Assembly (NCBI GenBank): GCA_963576735.1
Contig: OY755178.1
Span: 3,596,001 to 3,660,000, forward strand
Reading direction: 5' to 3'
Origin: Bedellia somnulentella
Taxonomy: Eukaryota > Arthropoda > Insecta > Lepidoptera > Bedelliidae
Length of the DNA: 64,000 nucleotides
The translations under genes were made by a program, and so were the position numbers. A model generated the notes under the pieces. The model worked only from the letters and a program-made list of their open reading frames with translations, did not search any database and had not been told where the DNA came from. Positions 34,789 through 47,204 of this stretch are shown piece after piece (position 1 is the stretch's first letter; each line of letters starts with the position of its first letter).

Positions 34789-36195
34789 TTCACGTTGTTG
34801 ATTCTAAGATGATTATGAAAGTGACTTCAAACCTGATTATTCTTCTGAATAAATAGTTGATTAGATGGCATCGAGCTCAACGTCAGTCGTCCTTTCTCGT
34901 GCTAATTTAGTGCCCTCACGCGTTTCCTCAACCAACAGAATGGTTGTGCATTAATTTGTTACTTTATATAAGATGCCAATTTATATATTTCCCATTACGT
35001 GGTTTTCATTAAATAAATATTGTTTGTTTTTTCAAAGTTTTGTAATACTAATGGCAGAGACAAGACAAACACTATACATTTATTTATGTCTACATCATCA
35101 AAGTGAACCCACGCAGAATTCGACAACCCAATATATATGACGAAAGCCCCCTGCAGACGAAGAAAAGTTAGGTCACAATTAGCTTGTTTAGGTTAGTTAA
35201 TGTATAAAATGAGCGATCACAGCGCAGCTGAGCGAGCACCTTAAATGCATAATCTGTATTTTGAATGTATGGAAAATGATTTCATTGAAATAATATTATT
35301 CTTATTCAATCATTTCAACATAACAGACAATACTATCCTAGTAACAATATTATTAATTGTAACAATATGATCATTGAATGTTATGAAGATAAAAGTTCGT
35401 GAAAAAAATATAGTTTCATCAAAAATCTTAGTAGTAACATTATAAATAAAAAAATATGATCACTAACTGTTATGACCTACGTTAGTAGTATTAAAAATGT
35501 ATGAATAAATAAAGTATAAATGTATATATAAAATAAATAAAATAATGAAGAGTGTTTATTATGAACACAAATCGTAAGAAAGGCAACGATAATGATTTAG
35601 AATTTTATGTGAGCCAATTTGGACCCCCAAGAACCATTTCTTAACGTTATTTTCGAAGTACGATGACTACTAAAATATAGGTACCTACGTGGAGTTTAAT
35701 AAGTAATATTTGCGAGTTTAAAAGGCTTTAACTGCGACGTCAATGATTATAAGGTAGAGTGAAAATAATATAGTACCACAAAATCACCCCTTAATAGTTC
35801 ACTTGTACTCAATATATTCTCACTACAACGTACAAGGAAAATAATAGGGTAAACTTTAGAAGTAATTAATCAGTTTAAGTATCATATTATCTACTTTGAC
35901 AAAAAGTTGTCTTTGAAATGAAACAAATCATTGGGGAGAAGCAAACATGAGAAATGTTATTTTCTCGTTTCCTTCCGCCTGCTTTATTTGGTTTTCCTTA
36001 TTGTATCTCTGTTAGAAATGATTTATTTCAATTTAGATTATGTTTAGTAATTTCAGCATCATTACCAAATTTGTAATAAAAATTCACAGAAGTACAACGG
36101 GAATACGGGTCAACGGGAATGAGCATAAAATGACTGTTGAACATGATTTTTGTCTTATTTATTTGAAGTCATAAGGATGGTTACTATAATCTGGT
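34789..36195. other. Unassigned AT-rich DNA
   Basis: Near 35140..35190 a motif shared with 55860..55915 (CGAAGAAAAGTTAGGTCACA). No exon seen. Confidence 0.35.
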
Positions 36196-36725
36196 TGTTA
36201 ACGGTGAGGGAAAACATCGTGAGGAAACCCTCATAAATAAATTGTACTACTAATTGTACTAATACTTCTAAACATCACGTCACATCGTCACCTTGTGTTA
36301 AGAGTAACCAGTTAACCACGTTTTGCTTGGATAGTGTACTCACGTGATAGGGGGCAGGCCTATCGCCGTTTTGTACGAATAAACTGTCACATGACTCAGT
36401 TCAACTTAGCCATGTGGGTTTCATCACGATGTTTTACCTCAAAACTGTCCAAGCAAAACGTGGGTACTTTGAACATCAGGTGACAATGTCACGTAATGTT
36501 GAGAAGTATTAGTACGTCTGTCAACTCCTTCGGTGTTATTAGGCGTGAACGTTTGAGTTTGAGTTGTGTCTTTGAGGTTTTCCTCACCGTAACAACCATG
36601 ATAAATTAACCACACATATGACTTTAGAAAAGATAAATTGGTGTATGTTCGACCCGAGATTTGAACTCACGCCTCTCTGTATTGACAGGCGGTCGTTCTA
36701 CCCATTGGACTATCATGGCTGCAAA
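36196..36725. repeat. SINE-B mosaic with alternating orientation
   Basis: Four SINE-B segments: 36196..36240 plus, 36245..36440 minus, 36445..36560 plus, 36570..36725 minus with the tRNA head. Confidence 0.75.
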
Positions 36726-37021
36726 CATAGTCAATATTTAAAATCTATAATGGGGTTACTGTTAAATTAAACTAACCCTCTTCCACTATATTGACGTTCA
36801 ATGTCTCGACCCTTTTCAGTTAAAATATTATGAAGGGTAGTAAATGATCTCCATATCTCCACAAACTTAAAATAAACAATAAACCATGTCATGATTTTTG
36901 ACTATTTCTTTTAAATAATTATTATTTTCTATTAAATTTTCAATGACTCAGAAAAATGGATTGTGTTCTTTATCATACCCAAATAAAATAAATTTAAAAG
37001 TTACCAACTTAAAACCAAAAC
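36726..37021. other. Unassigned AT-rich DNA
   Basis: Nothing recognised. Confidence 0.4.
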
Positions 37022-37211
37022 TCTCTTATGTCATATTCGTTTTTAATTTATCAAGGTTGTGGACAATAATGGCAAATACTCTGAGGAAAATTAGGAAAAA
37101 CCACATGACTGAATTGTACCTAGTCATGTGACTGCGCTAATAAATTTCCGCAAATATCCTTATCATATTTTTCTCAACGTTAACAACCTCGAAATGAATT
37201 AACTACACATA
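37022..37211. repeat. Degraded SINE-B pieces left of a LINE
   Basis: Plus piece 37022..37135 (CCACATGACTGAATTGTACC) and minus piece 37155..37211 (CAACGTTAACAACCTCG). A likely continuation of the latter lies at 38738..38822. Confidence 0.55.
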
Positions 37212-38270
37212 GTCATATACACCGACATAGAAAAATGCTTCGACCGTACAGACCATAATGTTCTATTACGTAAACTACTCGAATTGGGCGTGCAGGGTGA
37301 CTTACTTCGCTGGTTGTCTTCTTATATTGGAAATCGGCACCAAGTTGTAGTGTTGGGAGGTTATAGATCCGACTACGTGGATGTACCCTCGGGGGTTCCC
37401 CAGGGATCTCATTTGGGCCCTCTTTTGTTTAACGCATACTTGTATGATATTTACAGCGTCTTTGGAGAGTCAAATTTTATTATGTATGCGGATGACAAAA
37501 AGATTTACTGCGACATTCGCAATGAAAACGACTGCGATAAGCTTCAAAGGGATCTCAATAGCTTGGCAGCATATTACAAAGCCAACAAAATAAACGTTAG
37601 CGTTTCAAAGTGCGTTCAGATATCTTTTTCACGCAACCTTCGACCTATCCAGCATACCTACTACTTAGATAACCAGCCAATAAAACGAGTTTACTCCGTG
37701 AAAGATCTAGGAGTCACCTTGGATTCGAAGCTCACTTTTGAAAATCATTTAGACGATATCACCGATCGCGCTTATCGTAATTTGGGCTTTGTTATGAGGG
37801 TATGTGAGCCTTTTAATGATCTTAATTGTATAAAATCTATTTATTACGCATATGTACGTAGTGTTCTAGAATTCGCTTCCTCTATTTGGTCCCCGCATTA
37901 TCTAAAGTATATTCAAATGATTGAGTCGATACAGCGCATATTTATACGTCACTTGGACTTCAGAACTAAACGATGGGACTGCACCTACGAAACGTCATGC
38001 AAACATCACAAAGTATTACAACTTGACTAGCGCCGCATTCTTTTAGACATGTTAGTTCTGCATGATGTTTTGAGTGGTTGCATGGATTGTCCCAACGTAG
38101 TTTCCCAAATTGGACTAAACACGCCTGCGCTCAGAACTCGCCATACTTTTAGAAAAATGTTTCACTTACCATTTGCTAGAACTAACTATGCTCATAACGC
38201 GCCTATTCAACGAATTTTAGATGAGTGCAACAAATATTTTTATTCCCTCGATCCGTTTGCACATAGCTAG
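37212..38270 (+). pseudogene. Reverse transcriptase of CR1/Jockey-like LINE, truncated, one stop
   Basis: Open from motif A (YTDIEKCFDRTDHNVLL) through GVPQGSHLGPLLF (motif B) near 37392, YADDKKIY (catalytic YADD) near 37482 and VKDLGVTLDSKLTFENH near 37700, to a TAG at 38268. A single in-frame TAG at 38028 breaks it. The endonuclease and ORF1 are missing. Near-intact coding suggests moderate age. Confidence 0.85.
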
Positions 38271-38735
38271 ACCATTTTAAAACGCTTGGTTCTAGACGCT
38301 ATAGTTGTTTAGGAAGATTCAACAATTTCTACGTACTATTATTTAAATAAGGTTTTACTATTATATAACGTTTATGCATATCAATACAATCACATTCACA
38401 TACATACACTCACATTCTCATATACACACTCACACATCATAACACACATTACACACACCACACACATTATCATTCAAGTATCATCAATCATCATTACTAT
38501 AAATTTTATTCTTTTCTCAATTGTGTAGCATTTTACATTTTTTTTTCTTTTTCTTGTTATTCATTTTGTCTTTAGATAGTTTAGTTTAGTTTTTCTTTCT
38601 TTTGAATTAACTGTGTGTGTATCTTGTTTTAACTTGTGATCATCTGTTATTGGCCTCATTTACTGTACTGTTTCAACTTACTATGTAATATGTTGTGCTG
38701 TTGATGATCCTTATATATAATAAATAAATAAATTA
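37212..38735 (+). mobile_element. CR1/Jockey-like LINE, 5' truncated
   Basis: RT region, C-terminal region, a CA-rich 3' UTR (38271..38735) and an ATAAATAAATAAAT end. It lies within an old SINE-B; no clear target duplication seen. Confidence 0.82.
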
Positions 38736-38737
38736 AA

Positions 38738-38822
38738 AGGACTAAAGGAAATTCAAACTGGTATCAGTATCACTACAGATAAGAAGCAGCGCTCATCTAA
38801 CTGAGCTATCAAGGTTGTTAAA
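38738..38822 (-). repeat. Degraded SINE-B head right of the LINE
   Basis: Ends CTAACTGAGCTATCAAGG, a decayed A-box region. Confidence 0.5.
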
Positions 38823-38906
38823 ATAGTATATTTTTTTAAATTACGTTTAGACAAATACAAACAAGTTTAAAAAACTGTATGGATTTTATTTTATTTCAAA
38901 CCATCA

Positions 38907-39157
38907 TCCGTGTAGTGCCGGCTTAGAATGTCGCTACCCCTTTTTACCCACGGGTGTCGTAAGAGGCGACTAAGGGTATTGAGGATTTTTATTGGATTTT
39001 TGGGCGATGCGGTTGGAGACCCATCACCAAAAACCTTTATTTTACCGCCTTTTCCCCACTCAACTTCCAAAAGTGGCTGAGCAATTTATGATTCCTTGGC
39101 TCTGGCTACCCCTTCTAGGGAATACGTATACGCCGTGAGTATACGTATGTATGTATG
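38907..39157 (+). repeat. SINE-A copy with 12-bp target duplication
   Basis: Flanked by TTCAAACCATCA at 38895..38906 and 39158..39169; TATG tail intact. Confidence 0.93.
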
Positions 39158-39169
39158 TTCAAACCATCA

Positions 39170-39539
39170 CTGCTAATTAGTTCTACTAATAACTACCAAA
39201 ATGAATGTGAATTAATACTGACACGTATAAAGGTACCTCGAAAAAAAATGATAGTTTATTCAGTGAGAGGAAGTGTGATTTGCAAAAGGTGTGGTGTAAG
39301 AGTTGATATCGAAACATCGTAGAACGGGAATATTCATATTGTTTGGGCACAAAGAAAAGATGGCTGTAAGAAAACTGATCAAAGGGATAAATTGAGCCAA
39401 AGTTTATGGTTATAGATCTAATACAAAATGTACTTAAAATGGCATGTTGTTGGATTTAGTAATACAAACTCTAATTCAATTAGTTGCCCTCATTATGGAA
39501 TCATCATTTTCTTTTTGTAATATTTCATCATTTTATGTA
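39170..39539. other. Unassigned AT-rich DNA
   Basis: Nothing recognised. Confidence 0.4.
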
Positions 39540-40305
39540 AGCTCTATCTGTCGCAAACAACAAAAAAGCGGCCAAGAGCGAGATGGACTCGCTAATGAAG
39601 GGTTCCGTAGCAGCACTAGCAGCAGGTAGGTAACATAGTAATATACAAGTTTAAAATGTTTAGTTTAAAATGTTATTTACTTATCACTGATTTACTATAA
39701 GAAAACAATGGTTCACGTTTTATGCGTAAGGCCTGTGATAGTAAAATTATTGTTATATATTTCAGTGAAATTAAGAAATTAGGTAAGTAATTTGATTTAT
39801 GACGTTTAAAAATAGAACTACTGGCTAGATCTCATTCAAACCAATTTTCGTTAGTAGTAAGATGTGTAGTAATACACATCATATATTTTTTTCAGTTTTA
39901 TCATGCCCATATTTTAGAAGTTACGGGGGGGGGATACATTTTACCACTTTGGAAAAGTCTCTCGCGCAAACTATTCAGTTTTGAAAAAAATGATATAAGA
40001 AACCTCAACATTATTTTCAAATACCTTTTGATAGATACCCCACACGTATAGGTTTGATGAAAAAAAAAATTGAGTTTCAGTTCTATGTATGGGGAACCCT
40101 AAAAATTTTGGTTTTTTTCAGATTTTATTTTAAAATCTTAATGTGGTTTACAGAATACATCTACTCACTAATTTTCAATAATGTAGTTCTTATAGTTTCG
40201 GAATAAACTGGCTGTGACATACGGACGGACGGACGGACAGACAGACAGACATGACGAATCTATAAGGGTCCCGATTTTTGCCATTTGGCTACGGAACCCT
40301 AAAAA
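39540..40305. repeat. Widespread insect interspersed repeat
   Basis: Starts near GGCCAAGAGCGAGATGGACT, has GATACCCCACACGTATAGG and a (GGAC)n(AGAC)n run at 40218..40251, and ends CTACGGAACCCTAAAAA. I recognise the end motifs as shared among many insect genomes; class unknown to me. Confidence 0.65.
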
Positions 40306-40810
40306 CACTATAAATATTTGATTGACTCATCTTAATATAAACTGACCGAGACCATAATACCCAACACGACCTATCACCCCAAATCTTGGAGAAAACTTTA
40401 ATCAGATACTAGTGAATAATGTTAGCTATTTGTTAACGTCACCCAATGTCTCCAAACTCGGTTCCATCCCAATTTTTTGCGTACAAAACCTACATATTGC
40501 CGTCACTATGCAAGACACGATGTGATTTATTACCACTTCTTTTGCGTTGCGTTATTTGCGTGATTGAATGGAAAAATAAAGCGACGGGTGCCGTGCGAGT
40601 TATTGCAGATTTGCTCAATTCCGCATGAACCGAGATGTAGCTCGGAATTTCCATCTGTTGATGATATGCGATGCGTGAAAAGAAAGTTTGAGGTTTAAAT
40701 AAAAGTACGTGTATTTTTGATGTTATATGCATTCCGGTATTTTTCGATATTTAATATTTTTTTTTAAAATATTTGATTAATTTCATTTAATAGTAGGCTA
40801 CAATGTATTA
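40306..40810. other. Unassigned DNA
   Basis: Nothing recognised. Confidence 0.4.
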
Positions 40811-40950
40811 AGGATAGAAGAATTTCGCGCTGGCAGCCATTGACACGATAGCTCAATTGGCAGAGCGACGGTGAATCCCGCCTGTGTCGAAATTTTTCTT
40901 TCCTTTATTTATTAGTAATAATCCCCACATGAGGTTTTCATGAACAAAAA
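40811..40950 (+). repeat. SINE-C copy with deleted anticodon region
   Basis: Keeps the 5' extension GGATAGAAGAATTTCGCGCT and the A box, loses the anticodon arm to B box, resumes CCCGCCTGTGTCG, and ends ACATGAGGTTTTCATGAA. Confidence 0.85.
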
Positions 40951-41121
40951 CATTCAAATTAGCAGATATTAAGACTGTTTTGTTCAATCGAGACAACTGA
41001 AACCCATCTGATAGCAATACCGTTTGTGGTTAAACTATAAAGCGATTGGTTTCATATATGGAAGTCTTGTCTTCGATTCCGGAGAGGGCAAACTCAGAAA
41101 TTAACTGTATCGAAGATTTGA

Positions 41122-41370
41122 CATACATACATACGTATACCCACGGCTATGATTCCCTAGAGGGGTAGCCAGAGCTAAGGAATTTGAAATTCCATCAGCC
41201 ACTTTTGGAAAGTTGAGAAGGGAAAAGATGGTATAATAAAGGTTGTTGGTGATGGGTCTCCAACCGCATCGCCCAATGTTCCTTTAAAAGCCCCAATACC
41301 GTTAGTCGCCTCTTACGCACACCCACCGGTAGAAATGGGCTAGCGCTATTCTAAGCCGGGACTACACAGC
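41122..41370 (-). repeat. SINE-A copy
   Basis: Near full length, ends GGGACTACACAGC, immediately before a second SINE-A. Confidence 0.9.
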
Positions 41371-41472
41371 AATTTGAAGATCTGACATACATATACATAC
41401 ATATACTCACGGCTATATTTCCCTAGAAGGGGTAACCAGAGCTAAGGAATTATGAATTCCTCGGCCACTTTT

Positions 41473-44042
41473 ACACTTAGCGGGCGCAAAGCACGTATGA
41501 CTAAAAAACCGCTTAAAGGTAGTGACGGTAGCCTCCTATGTACCTCAGACGAACAGTTGCAAAGATGGACTGAACACTTCACGAGCCTGCTAAAGCAAAC
41601 CCAGACGCCAGACTCTCATGAAACCAGCACTAGCTCACCAGTCACTGTATTAGACATTGCGACAGCACCTCCCTCATTTGATGAAACTTTATTAGCAGTG
41701 AAGTCTCTGAAACCAGGGAAAGCGCCAGGAGTCGACAATGTGCACGTGGATATGCTGAGAGCCGATGCTGCTACATCTGCTTCACTGCTGTATCCCCTTC
41801 TTACCCGCATTTGGGAGACTAATCTAGTTTGCAATAGAATCCAACAATCATGTAAACAAACCAAATTGTCACGATTACTCCGTAATCCCATACATTTGAC
41901 GATCAATTATGAACATAGTCTGATTTCAACGAACGCACCATTGTTTTCACATTATCTTCAACACGATTTAACTTGTATTTATAAGTTAAATTTGTTAAAA
42001 CATTTGCAACGTAAAAATTTCGAAGTATTTGACAAGCTGTCATCTTAGTTTTTTACTCATCGAACTCTATAAGTCATTGAAAAGTTAGTGTTGTTCGTAA
42101 TCTGAAGTTATCCTTTATTTTTAATTTAATAAATTATTTTAATATAATATTATTTGAATAAAATGAAAAAAAAATTTCAAGATCTTAATATAATTAACCA
42201 AAACGGATTGTATCCTAAGCCATAAAAATAATGGTTAGTTTTTAAAAATTGGCAGGTGGTTATTTTGTTAGAATTGTCATTCACAGTCATTCACTGTTCT
42301 GTGGATTCGCTGTGCATTAGTGTTTTCTGTTTCCGTTTTCTGTTTCCGATTTCTACGACTTTGCATTCTCATTTGGACTTTTGTTTTGCTCTACGATTTG
42401 GCTGGACATATTTTTCTTGGAACGACGACCTATGCAAGGCATCACGGACTTTGATATAGCATACGATTGGTATTTTTTAGTCAGTTTTATTTTAGTACCT
42501 ATCCTACCATGGGCCATAGTCTATGACTTAAACTTAAAATAATTAGAAAAATTAATTTAATTAAAATTAAATTAGAACACTATGACATCACTATGGGCAT
42601 AAACAATACGCTGTCAATGTCAGTCCGCCATATTTGTTTACATGATTGTTGGATTCTATTGCAAACGATTTTAGACAAGTTCCCGATGAATGGAAACAAG
42701 GCCTTCTGGTGAAAGTTCCTGGGAACGTGAAAGAAGGGTGATTTAACGCGATGTGATAACTGGCGCGGCATTACACTACTACCTTCCGCCGCAAAAGTTT
42801 TAGCGAAGATTCTGCTCAACCGCATCGCACCAGCAAGCAGTAGCTGAGACGCTGAGGGAAGAACAAGCCGGTTTCCGCTCCGGACGCTCCTGCACAGACC
42901 ACACTAACACCTTGCGCATACTGATCGAGCAGTGTGTCGAATGGCAGTCGGAACTACTGCTGGCATTCGTCGATTTCGAAAAAGCCTTCGACAACGTGAA
43001 CTGGGGCGCGTTGTGGTCCAGCCTTAGTCGCAGGGGCATCCCGCAGTGTATTATTGAGATAATCCGCGCCCTATACGAAGGTAGCACATGCCGGGTGATT
43101 CATGAAAAGGAGCTGGGAGCACCAATATGCATCTCTGCGGGCGTCAAGCAAGGATGCCTCTTATCGCCGCTTCTCTTCATTATTCTGTTGGACGACGTCA
43201 TGAGAGCGGTCACCCAAAAACCTCGAGGTGTGAAGTGGGGCGCTTCTGTCTTAGAAGACTTGGACTACGCGGACGACATTGTGTTAATCTCGCCAACTCT
43301 AGCCCATTTAGAAGCTAAACTTGAGAGCCTTAGAAAGCAAGCAGAAGTCATGGGCCTGCGAATTAATAAACGCAAAACCGTCGACATGCGGATAAATCCT
43401 TCAACGACAGAACCATTGAAGCTTCAAGATACCCCCCTAGAATCCGCTCGTAAGTTTGTTTACCTCGGTAGTGTTATTACGTGTCAAGGAGGTGCAGACG
43501 AGGATGTTGAAAGCAGGATACGGAAGGCAAACGCGGCCTTTGCCCAACTGAGACCTGTCTGGGAGTCAAATGTCCTTTCCCGTCGAGTAAAGATCTCCCT
43601 CTTCGAATCCGTGGTGAGATCCGTTCTGCTCTTTGGCTGTGAAACGTGGAGAGTGACAAAGGGGCTGACGAATAAGCTCCAAGTCTTCGTCAACAAGTCC
43701 CTGAGGTCAATCCTCCGCATTTACTGGCCAATGACAATCCGGAACGTGGACCTGTGGAACCAATGCCAGCAGACTCCAGTTGTGACTGACATCGCACTGA
43801 GAAAATGGAGGTGGATGGGGCACACATTTCGAAGAGGGACCACAAACGCCAGCATCGCATTCGGGTGGAAACTACCGGACGGCAAGCGAGCCCGCGGCCG
43901 TCCCGTACACACTTGGCGCCGGAGCGTGGAGAGCGAGCTGCGAGCGGCGGGACTGAGTTGGAGTGCGGCCAGGGAAGTCGCAGCAGACAGGAAGGCGTGG
44001 CGGGAGCTTGTGCAGGCCCTGTGCACCAGTGGGGTGCCATAG
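41473..44042 (+). pseudogene. Reverse transcriptase of RTE-like LINE, broken
   Basis: First part 41473..41826 ends at LLTRIWETN in the RT fingers (KSLKPGKAPGVDNVH near 41710). After the inserted element it resumes at QVPDEWKQGLLVKVP with frame breaks at about 42735..42840. It is then open from about 42833: AGFRSGRSCTDH, FVDFEKAFDNVNW (motif A), GVKQGCLLSPLLF (motif B), YADDIVLIS (catalytic YADD), LFGCETWR, RARGRPVHTWRR, and TAG at 44040. The endonuclease is missing. Broken by insertion and frameshifts. Confidence 0.87.
41827..42667. mobile_element. 841-bp DNA element with perfect 34-bp terminal inverted repeats
   Basis: Ends GTTTGCAATAGAATCCAACA... (41827..41860) and the exact complement at 42634..42667. 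No transposase. The target duplication is not clear (AGAC-like bases on both sides). Superfamily unassigned. Confidence 0.85.
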
Positions 44043-44250
44043 GACGACAACAACAGCCACTTTTGGAAGTTAAGTGGGGAAAAGATTGGTAAAAATAAAG
44101 GTTTTTGGTGATGGGTCTGCTACCGCATCGCCCGAAAATCCAATAAACAGCTCCAATACCCTTAGTCGCCTCTTACGACACCCGTGCGTAGAAAGGGGTA
44201 GTGACATTCTAAGCCTGCACTACTGAAGATCTGAGTTATGTATAATTTAG

Positions 44251-44258
44251 ATAATACC
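44251..44258. repeat. 8-bp direct repeat, left flank of composite TIR-E unit
   Basis: ATAATACC, repeated at 50114..50121 just outside the right end of the second TIR-E copy. Confidence 0.75.
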
Positions 44259-44689
44259 CACAGATCTGTATTTGAATAGATAACACAATTGTCATTTCTT
44301 GTATAGAAACCAAGCGTGCCATTATTTTTTGACCTACCGTGACGTCACACGAGCAATTTAGTGATGGGAACTTTCTGTGCGCGCGTAAACGATTCAATCG
44401 ATTACATTCGAGTGCATCGACAGACGAATGATAAATCGACAGATGAATGATAAATCTAGAATTATACCTGTTTTTAATGTTTCTATTTTCTCATGGTCTC
44501 ATGTTTATTCTGGACAACTCTTCCTACAATATTTTCGTCCACCATTACTTCTTCTAGGAGAACAACGATCTAAATCAGTGAGTAAGTGAGTAGTACAGTA
44601 GCCTTTATTATAATAATAACTTTTCGTTATTGATAACCTACCTACCTAATTAACTAGTTTTAATAATTTGTTCTCGGGTAAGATACAAA

Positions 44690-44845
44690 ATGAATAAAAA
44701 ACCACGAGATGATATTTTATCTACAAAAAAGGAAGCTAGTTGAAGGCGCTATGACGAAATATAATCCAACCCAGAACTAAGTCGGCTTGAAAAAAAACCA
44801 AATATAATTACTTGTAGAGAAAGAAAAATAATCACGTAGTTTTTT
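44690..44845 (+). pseudogene. Decayed ORF start in TIR-E copy 1
   Basis: ATG then NKKPRDDILSTKKEAS, stop, RRYDEI, stop, SNPELSRLEKK. The matching DNA in copy 2 (48304 on) reads REEILSTKRKASRRRYDKI with different lesions, so both derive from a coding ancestor with RRRY...NPEL. Function unknown; possibly the start of a transposon protein. Confidence 0.45.
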
Positions 44846-44957
44846 TCCGCTGTCTGTTTATCTACAGACTGTATCTCATAAACAGTGATAGCTAGAAAGC
44901 TGAAATTTTCACAAATAATGTATTTCTGTTGCCGCTATGACAACAAATACCAAAAAT

Positions 44958-44959
<2 letters not shown>

Positions 44960-45026
<67 letters not shown>
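44960..45026. repeat. (AT)n microsatellite
   Basis: A pure AT dinucleotide run of about 66 bp, only in TIR-E copy 1. Confidence 0.95.
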
Positions 45027-45029
<3 letters not shown>

Positions 45030-45279
45030 GGGGGTCCTCATTAAATTAAACGTGATTTTTTCCGTATTATTTTGCTCAATATCAAATTAGCCATAAGCAG
45101 ACACTTTAATTTTTTTACAGAATGTTTACTTGTATATCACCTTTCAAAAGAAATAATTAAATACTAGTAAAGTAAACATCAAAGGGTGGCTCCCATACAA
45201 AAACGTAATTTTATATTATAGATGATAGAACGGAACCCTTCATTTGTTCTTTACTGGAAATAAAAAAGAACATATGTAG

Positions 45280-45700
45280 GTAGAATTATCAGAAGCAGTA
45301 ACAAAAATATATTTTCTCATTTGCGTAAAGGCAGCACCTTTACTAAAGTTTGTAAACCAGTTAAAATCTATGAAAATAATTCAGGAGCTGTAGCTATTTC
45401 TAAGTATGGCAACTTTACAAAGAATTCTAAGCACATTGAAGTTCACTATCAAGTTAAGCAAGGAAGTAATAAAAATAGAGTCAGAAAATAAAATTGCAGA
45501 TATATTTACAAAAGCTTTAGAAAATTTTAATTTCACTAAATTTAGAAAAAAGTTGAATTCAAAGGAGTAAAGTTCCCTAATTGATAATTAATTATAATTA
45601 CTGTAGTACTTAGGAAGCCTTTCTTATTGTCATTGTTTTACAATATGGAGGCGTGTTGGTGTATATGTACATTTATATTGGCAATACTGAGTAAATAAAG
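45280..45700 (+). pseudogene. Copia-type RNase H remnant, polypurine tract and LTR start in TIR-E copy 1
   Basis: Fragments VKIYENNSGAVAISKYGNFT, KNSKHIEVHY and ENKIADIFTKAL match the end of Copia-type Pol (RNase H). A polypurine tract ATGGAGGCG is followed by TGTTGG at 45654, the usual start of a Copia LTR. Confidence 0.75.
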
Positions 45701-46439
45701 GAAATAAAAAAGGCTGACACATACCACGTTTTAGGAAATGTAGCCTAGATAAAAACGTGTAACTAAAATTAAACTGATCTTTTATTAAATAAACACAAAG
45801 TTAACACAAGAGTGTTCCAATTAATAATTCAACAGTAACATTGTAGTAATAAAAATATTTTGGATACAGGGAACACCTATCGCAAATATTATCATTCCTC
45901 TGGTCCCAAAATCGATTAGAATTATAATCGAATACAACTAACTGTACAAGTACAACACAATTTGCTTAAAATGACAGAAACATGACAATAGCCACCGTAC
46001 CGCGAAGCTGATTGACAAGTGAAAATATCGTTAATTTTAATGTTCATTGCGTGTTTTAATAGACAAGCCACACGAGAGCTTTGTATCAAAAAGCGGCAAT
46101 GTATTATAAATTATGCGATACACACTCGGTGAAATGTTTTTCAGTGTAAAACTATAATGAACATGAAATAATTGTTTTTGGAATAAAAACCACATTATTT
46201 TATAATAAAGTGACCTAGCGATGAAAGGAAATCTTTCCATTAACTCATCCCGCTTTATTTGGATAGTTTTTGCAACTCAATACGGCTCAATAAGGCATTT
46301 TTTATATTTGGCTTGATATCCGTCACCGAGAACATTCGTGCGCGGACTCAATCAAATGGCGCTAAACTAAGATAATTTCACTCAGTTTTTACACGCGAAG
46401 TACATGCACTTGCGTCATCTATTCAAATACAGATCTATG

Positions 46440-47204
46440 GCCAGAACCATAATGTGTCACACCACGGACTGTCTTATAAAATTATAATGTGTGACTATAT
46501 ACTATACGAGGTCGTATATATTACTAGATAAAAATATCGATATAACACACATACACAATATCTTGCATAATACATATATACACAAATTGATATCATATAT
46601 ATTACACTCTCTACGGGATAATCATATTACATTTTATTATTATATTATGCCCGAAACCAATGAATAATAAACACATTTTAAATAAACCAAAACATTCCAA
46701 ATATTCAAAACTTACATAAAATATAGCAAGAGATACATAAAATTACTTACAAAAAAGTGTGCTGGATGGAAGGGAAGGGGTTCTTCTGCAGATGATTAAC
46801 TTATGAACATGATTTACTTTTTTATTGTAGTAGGTATTACAAGAAGAAAAAAATTCGGCAATTATGAATGAAAAGTGAAATCTAGCAAATATCTACAACG
46901 CCGGCAATAGCCAATTCATTCATAAAAAAATAACACTTTTATGCAAAATTTCAGGTTTATTTCGGACATCACATTATGGATCTTGAATTTTTAGGCTGCA
47001 ATTGATTTGATTGGCTCGTATAGACTCTGTCTTTAAGACAGTTTGACTAAAAATAATTCAGTAGTATTAAATCACACAATCTAGCTGGCCATTTTACAGC
47101 AAAATTTTGTGATATTATGCGATTAGCAAATATGGTTTGAGATATTGGATTGAATAATTCGTTACTTTGCGGAAATCCATAGCAAAACTAATATTAATAA
47201 GTTT
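46440..47204. other. Unassigned AT-rich DNA between the TIR-E copies
   Basis: AT-rich, no exon seen. It belongs to the segment enclosed by the two TIR-E copies. Confidence 0.4.

Larger units (their letters stand above)
41473..44055 (+). mobile_element. RTE-like LINE, 5' truncated, inside SINE-A
   Basis: Flanked by GCCACTTTT at 41464..41472 and 44056..44064. The 3' tail is a short GACGACAACAACA right after the stop codon. The LINE carries the element at 41827..42667. Confidence 0.88.
41386..44223 (-). repeat. SINE-A copy split by an RTE-like LINE
   Basis: SINE parts 41386..41472 and 44056..44223. Outer direct repeats TGAAGATCTGA at 41375..41385 and 44224..44234 show the two parts are one insertion. 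Confidence 0.92.
44259..46439. mobile_element. TIR-E copy 1 (2.2-kb terminal-inverted-repeat element)
   Basis: TIR-E is a working name. Left end CACAGATCTGTATTTGAATA, right end its near-complement (TATTCAAATACAGATCTATG). Contents in order: GTAAACGATTCAATCGATT block, an old ORF start at 44690, a CTGTATCTCATAAACAGTG repeat block, an (AT)n run, and a Copia 3' remnant. No intact transposase. Confidence 0.82.
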
